From positions 1,930,001-1,994,000 of the forward strand of contig BPGD01000001.1 in assembly GCA_026002855.1 (NCBI GenBank): 64,000 nucleotides of DNA, written 5' to 3'. A program made the position numbers and the translations under genes. Each line of letters opens with the position of its first letter. Positions within the stretch are counted from its first letter, which is position 1. The notes beneath the pieces are model-generated. The model had not been told where the DNA came from. It ran no database searches and saw nothing but the letters and a program-made list of their open reading frames with translations. The stretch comes from Bryobacteraceae bacterium (GTDB taxonomy: Bacteria > Acidobacteriota > Terriglobia > Bryobacterales > Bryobacteraceae). This document shows, in pieces, positions 60,542 to 64,000 of the stretch.

Positions 60542-60549
60542 GGCGTGGT

Positions 60550-60575
60550 TATTTATTCACTCCTATGAATAAATA
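60550..60575 (-). promoter_or_regulatory. argC leader inverted repeat (candidate ARG box or SD hairpin)
   Basis: TATTTATTCA (60550-60559) and TGAATAAATA (60566-60575) form a perfect 10-base inverted repeat around CTCCTA. TGAATAAATA resembles half of an ARG box (TGAATWWWWATTCA). On the minus strand the loop reads TAGGAG, a ribosome-binding-like sequence 18 bases before the ATG. Both readings are inference. Confidence 0.5.
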
Positions 60576-60630
60576 TAACATTTAGCGGTCTCATTTGGGT
60601 AGGCTCGCGGCGGGGTGGTGGAAACAAAAT

Positions 60631-61134
60631 TCACTTTTGCTCAGCGACGCTGCGCTCGGCCAGCTCGCCGATGATGGGCAGGCGGACGTCGTCGCCGGCG
60701 TTGACGCGAATCATCATGTAGACCCAGAGGCCGAGCACGGCGAGCTTCATCATGCCGCCGGCGAAGCGCAACGCCGGAGCGTAGCCGGTCATCGGGCCGA
60801 AGACCCAGTCGGCGAAGAGCCAGACGACGAACAGGTAAAGCCCCTGGAAGGCGTGGAAACGCACGGTGCGGTCGTTGCGGAAGCGTTCAGCGGCGAGCAC
60901 GACGATGCTCATGATCCAGCCGACCAGCGGCACATAGCACAGCAGCGCGGCGCGGCGGGCCGGCATGCGGGCAAGGAAATCCTCGCTGCGGGAGGCGCCG
61001 GCGCGGGCCGAATCGCCGGCAAAAGCGGATGCCCCTGGCGGCGGAGGCGCGCCCTCGCGCTGCGGGGCGCCGCAGGCGGGGCAGAACCGGGCCGCCTCGT
61101 CCACCTGACAGCCGCACTTCGTGCAGAAGGGCAT
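60631..61134 (-). CDS. Zinc-ribbon membrane protein
   Basis: The product has 167 residues. The N-terminus is a zinc ribbon (MPFCTKCGCQVDEAARFCPACG, two CxxC pairs), followed by a Pro-rich linker and three membrane segments (AALLCYVPLVGWIMSIVVLA, FQGLYLFVVWLFADWVFG, MMKLAVLGLWVYMMIRV), a DUF4870-like layout. GGAA lies just before the ATG. It is upstream of argC on the same strand by 89 bases and divergent from the metallo-beta-lactamase gene. Function unknown. Confidence 0.85.
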   Translation of the reverse strand: MPFCTKCGCQVDEAARFCPACGAPQREGAPPPPGASAFAGDSARAGASRSEDFLARMPARRAALLCYVPLVGWIMSIVVLAAERFRNDRTVRFHAFQGLYLFVVWLFADWVFGPMTGYAPALRFAGGMMKLAVLGLWVYMMIRVNAGDDVRLPIIGELAERSVAEQK

Positions 61135-61208
61135 TTCCGTTTCCCGTAGTGTACTACGGGCTTTTTGTAACGAAAGTTCCGCCGGCGCGGGAGTGATAGG
61201 ATGCTGGC

Positions 61209-62216
61209 ATGAGGAAGCGCGCGATCCTTCCACTTCTGGCCGGCCTGGCGCTGGCAGCGCCGGCGCAACCGCTCCGGATGGTCTTTGTGGACACCGAGGG
61301 CGGGCAGGCGACGCTGATCGTCACGCCGCCCGGCGAGTCCCTGCTGGTGGACGCGGGCTTTCCGGGCAACAACGGGCGCGACTCGGACCGCATTGTCGCC
61401 GCCGCGCGCCGGCTGGGGATCCACCGGATCGACTATCTGCTGGTGACGCACTATCACCTGGACCACGTGGGCGGCGTGCCGGAGGTGGCGGCGAAGATCC
61501 CGGTGAGTGTTTTCATCGACCACGGGAGCAACACCGAGACGTCAGCGCAGGCGAAGGCGCTCGAAGAGGCCTACCAGAAGGTGCTGGCCACGGGCGCGAG
61601 GCGGCTGACGGTGAAGCCGGGCGACGTGCTGCCGCTCAAGGGCGTGCGGGTGGAGATCGTCGCCGCGCGCGGCGAGAGGATCGCCGGGGCCATTCGTGGG
61701 GGCGGGCAGCCGAACCCGCTGTGCGCGCAGGCCGAGCGGCGCCAGGACGACCCGACGGAAAATGCGCGCTCCATCGGCTTTGTGTTGACCTACGGCCGCT
61801 TCCGCTTCGCCGACCTGGGCGATCTCACCTGGAACAAGGAACTCGAGCTGGCCTGCCCGGAGCACCGGATCGGGCCGGTGGACCTGTACCTGACCACGCA
61901 TCACGGCTTCGACCAGAGCGGCTGCCCGCAGATGGTGCACGGGATGCGGCCGCGGGTGGCGATCATGAACAACGGGGCGCGCAAGGGCGGCTCGCCGGCG
62001 GCGTGGCGGATCGTGGCCTCGTCGCCCGGGCTGGAAGACCTCTGGCAACTGCACTACTCGCTGGCCGGTGGCAAGGAGGCCAACGTCAGCGAGGAGCGGA
62101 TCGCCAACCTGGAGGAGACATGCCAGGGATTCGGCATTGAGGTGGAAGCCACCCCGGACCGCGTTTTCACGGTGCGCAACCAGCGCAACGGGCATGCGAA
62201 AACGTACCGCCCCTGA
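61209..62216 (+). CDS. Secreted metallo-beta-lactamase-fold hydrolase
   Basis: The product has 335 residues with signal peptide MRKRAILPLLAGLALAAPAQ. The zinc motif is VTHYHLDHVGG (H81, H83, D85, H86), with VFIDHGSN, FVLTYGRFRFADLGDLTWN (Asp bridging) and YLTTHHGFDQSG (His). It resembles ComEC-type and other MBL-fold hydrolases of unknown substrate. Divergent from the zinc-ribbon gene across 74 bases. The haem-binding gene follows after 54 bases. Confidence 0.9.
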   Translation: MRKRAILPLLAGLALAAPAQPLRMVFVDTEGGQATLIVTPPGESLLVDAGFPGNNGRDSDRIVAAARRLGIHRIDYLLVTHYHLDHVGGVPEVAAKIPVSVFIDHGSNTETSAQAKALEEAYQKVLATGARRLTVKPGDVLPLKGVRVEIVAARGERIAGAIRGGGQPNPLCAQAERRQDDPTENARSIGFVLTYGRFRFADLGDLTWNKELELACPEHRIGPVDLYLTTHHGFDQSGCPQMVHGMRPRVAIMNNGARKGGSPAAWRIVASSPGLEDLWQLHYSLAGGKEANVSEERIANLEETCQGFGIEVEATPDRVFTVRNQRNGHAKTYRP

Positions 62217-62270
62217 AAGGGCCGCGCGCGGGCTTGCCACAGGCGGGCGTGTTTGTGCATCAATAGTCAC

Positions 62271-62708
62271 ATGAGGGTGCGCTGGGTCCGCTGGGCCGTG
62301 ATTGTTCTTGCAGCCGCTTTTGTGGGCGCGCAGGCTGTGCGGCCGGAGAAGTCGAATCCTCCGGTCGTTGCGCAGAACACGCTTCAGGCGCAGTACGAAG
62401 TGCCGCCGGAGGTGCAGCGGATCCTCGAGCGCTCCTGCGGCGACTGCCACTCGAACCGCACGCGCTGGCCCTGGTACAGCCATGTGGCGCCGGTTTCGTG
62501 GATGCTGGCCGATCACGTCAAAGACGGCCGGCGCCACTTCAACATGGACGACTTCACCGAGGAGATGTCGCTCAAGGACGTCTGCCAGGAGATCCGCGTC
62601 GGCTCCATGCCGCTGAAGGGCTACGTGCTGATGCACCCGGAGGCGAAGCTCACGGGCGCGGAGATCCAGACCGTCTGTGCGTGGACGCGCGAGGCGCGGC
62701 CGAAGTGA
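62271..62708 (+). CDS. Haem-binding domain protein, membrane-anchored
   Basis: The product has 145 residues. An N-terminal membrane segment (WAVIVLAAAFVGAQAV, about 8-23) is followed by a cytochrome-like CxxCH in ERSCGDCHSNRTRWPWYSH (C56, C59, H60) with VAPVSWMLADHVKDGRRHFN. This matches the haem-binding domain family (Haem_bd) common in Bacteroidetes and Acidobacteriota. Probably a periplasmic electron-transfer or sensing protein. The start may be TTG at 62253 or ATG at 62271. The yggX gene follows 69 bases later. Confidence 0.9.
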   Translation: MRVRWVRWAVIVLAAAFVGAQAVRPEKSNPPVVAQNTLQAQYEVPPEVQRILERSCGDCHSNRTRWPWYSHVAPVSWMLADHVKDGRRHFNMDDFTEEMSLKDVCQEIRVGSMPLKGYVLMHPEAKLTGAEIQTVCAWTREARPK

Positions 62709-62777
62709 CGCCCGGCGGCAGGGCGCGGCTGCGCCGGCGCCCGGGATGAGGCAAACTGCAAGAGGAGGTTGGAATCC

Positions 62778-63068
62778 ATGGCGGAAGCCAAACCGAAGCG
62801 CATGGTGCACTGCGTCAAGTTCGGGCGCGAGATGGAGGGCCTCGACGAGGTACCCTTCGACAACCACCCGCTGGGCCAGCGGATCTACGAGAACGTCTCC
62901 AAGGAGGCGTGGCGCATGTGGGTGGAGCACATGAAGATGCTGATGAACGAGTACCGCCTGAACCTGGGCACGCGCGAGGCGCAGGAGTTCCTGTTGCGGC
63001 AGATGGAGCAGTACTTCTTCGGCGAAGGCTCGCAGTTGCCGCCGGACTACGTTCCTCCGGAGCGCTGA
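62778..63068 (+). CDS. yggX: Fe(2+)-trafficking protein YggX
   Basis: Small protein (96 residues) thought to protect iron-sulfur clusters and move ferrous iron. Family marks are MVHCVKFGREMEGLDEVPF (conserved Cys12), LGQRIYENVSKEAWRMWVEH, MLMNEYRLNL and FLLRQMEQYFFGEG. AGGAGG at 62763-62768 with a 9-base spacer sets the ATG at 62778; the TTG at 62769 would be too close to it. Follows the haem-binding gene, an iron-related neighbour. Confidence 0.95.
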   Translation: MAEAKPKRMVHCVKFGREMEGLDEVPFDNHPLGQRIYENVSKEAWRMWVEHMKMLMNEYRLNLGTREAQEFLLRQMEQYFFGEGSQLPPDYVPPER

Positions 63069-63107
63069 ATTATCTCCGCGCGCCGCCTCCGCACGGCGAA
63101 ACAGGCG

Positions 63108-64000
63108 TCAATATTCGAGCCACGTGCCGGCGATGTGGCGCGTGCCATCGTGCCGCTGGAAGTAATACACGACGAGCGCGCGGCGGCCCGGCAGCGCCAC
63201 GGCCCACGGGTAGCCGAGATCGGCGCCGCCGCCATCGTCACGGAGCGTGAATTCTTCGGCCTCGGCAAAGTCCGTGCACTCCGGGTTCAGGATGCGGGCG
63301 CGGATCCCGTAAGGCGGGTGACGGTATCCGTAGACGAGCAGGACGCGGCCATCTTCCAGCCGCACGGCGTGGAATGGATGTCCGCGCCAGCCCGCGTCCT
63401 GCCAGCCTTGCCAGCGTCCGGCGCGCGGGTCGTAGCGCACCACCACGGCGTGATCGTCGAGTCCGGCGGTGCGGACAAAGGCAACCAGCGCACCGGAAGG
63501 CGTCTCGTAAAGCGATGTCTCGTTGAAGGACACGCGGCTGTCGGAGGCGATCGCGCCGCGGTACCGCCATGTGAGGCCGCCGTCGGCGGACGTCATCCAG
63601 TGGATGTCCGTGCCGGCGGCCCGTTCGCGTCCTTTCGGGTAGGCCACGGCCCAGTGGACGGTGCCATCGCGCGTCTGGCACAGCGCACCGCGGTTGTAAG
63701 CGGGCAGCGGTGCGCCATAGCAGTCCGGCACGTCCCGGCCGGGTGCCGGCGGAGGGGTGATGGGCCCGTGCCAGGTGCGGGCGCCGTCGCGCGAGCGCAC
63801 CAGATATCCGCCCTGGAAGGCGTAATCGCCGAGCCAGACGGCGGCGGGCACGGCATTGCGCACGGCGGGCTCGACATGGATCCACAGATAGGAAGCGCAC
63901 AGGATCGTGCCATCGCGCAACACGAGCAGGCACGGGTCCTGCGAGCCCCCGAGCGGATGGGCAAACAGCAGTTCAGGTTCGCTCGTCCAGCTCCGGCCCG
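63108..64000 (-). CDS. Sialidase/BNR-repeat family protein (5' end outside window)
   Basis: The frame enters the window from the right edge at 64000 and ends at 63108, so the N-terminus is missing. Sialidase-fold signs: SDGGLTW-like Asp-box in TSADGGLTWRYRG and SRDGARTWHGPI, plus FNETSLYETPSGALVAFVRT and AVRLEDGRVLLVYGYRH. The segment before the internal GTG at 63923 reads GRSWTSEPELLFAHP, itself Asp-box-like, showing that the gene continues to the right. It could be an exo-alpha-sialidase or a BNR-propeller protein; catalytic Arg residues cannot all be placed. Confidence 0.85.
   Translation of the reverse strand, partial: GRSWTSEPELLFAHPLGGSQDPCLLVLRDGTILCASYLWIHVEPAVRNAVPAAVWLGDYAFQGGYLVRSRDGARTWHGPITPPPAPGRDVPDCYGAPLPAYNRGALCQTRDGTVHWAVAYPKGRERAAGTDIHWMTSADGGLTWRYRGAIASDSRVSFNETSLYETPSGALVAFVRTAGLDDHAVVVRYDPRAGRWQGWQDAGWRGHPFHAVRLEDGRVLLVYGYRHPPYGIRARILNPECTDFAEAEEFTLRDDGGGADLGYPWAVALPGRRALVVYYFQRHDGTRHIAGTWLEY

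Overview
This window is GC-rich chromosomal DNA from an uncultured-type or little-studied Acidobacteriota, most probably of the Solibacter/Bryobacter (Bryobacterales) kind. That placement is inference. It rests on the combination of an Oar-like giant TonB-dependent receptor with an N-terminal carboxypeptidase-regulatory domain, a paired DUF1501 and DUF1549/DUF1553 module, many exported Gfo/Idh- and sugar-isomerase-like enzymes with twin-arginine-like leaders, and several large secreted proteins of no recognised family. The genes are densely packed on both strands, with short or overlapping junctions. No transposase, integrase, phage gene or CRISPR array was seen.

Layout. 1-2160: 3' part of a 23S rRNA gene, a 5S rRNA gene and a strong terminator. 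2185-4614: rsmE, ruvA and ruvB. 4624-12000: an unrecognised 827-residue protein, a small acetyltransferase pair, an exported hydroxypyruvate-isomerase-like protein, a six-hairpin glycosidase-like protein and an SMP-30/gluconolactonase. 12100-17220: a glycine-rich RRM protein, tRNA-Ile(CAU), thiG, a barrel protein, a Gfo/Idh oxidoreductase, tRNA-Gln and two hypothetical proteins. 17364-21787: a pyrimidine operon (pyrR-pyrB-pyrC) and homoserine dehydrogenase. 22127-27005: a 7Fe ferredoxin, an OPT transporter and a membrane-embedded spermidine-synthase-like protein. 27087-32719: a GH88-like hydrolase with a secreted partner, a CDGSH protein, an acyltransferase, an S41 protease and a 4-TM protein. 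32730-39954: the DUF1501 and DUF1549/1553 pair, then a glycoside-hydrolase-like protein overlapping a TPR/beta-barrel protein. 40013-45425: glutaryl-CoA dehydrogenase, a CusF-like lipoprotein, an exported methyltransferase, tRNA-Leu, glutathione peroxidase, galE and an HlyD-type adaptor. 45715-55140: the TonB-dependent receptor, a ceramidase, HAD and LON-domain proteins, aroK, glycerate kinase, recX and two envelope proteins. 55422-64000: a HEAT-repeat protein, a molybdopterin-binding protein, the argC-argB-argA(short) operon, a zinc-ribbon membrane protein, a metallo-beta-lactamase-fold protein, a haem-binding protein, yggX and a truncated sialidase.

How the genes fit together. The core is housekeeping: rRNA, recombination, pyrimidine, arginine, threonine/methionine, thiamine and shikimate steps. 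Around it lies a saprotroph's envelope and polysaccharide equipment: GH88, six-hairpin and sialidase folds, a TonB receptor, gluconolactonase, glycerate kinase and hydroxypyruvate isomerase. The least explained parts are the 827-residue protein, the glycoside-hydrolase/TPR-barrel pair, the exported methyltransferase beside a copper-type lipoprotein, a family of dispersed palindromic intergenic repeats, and an inverted repeat in the argC leader that holds an AGGAG in its loop.
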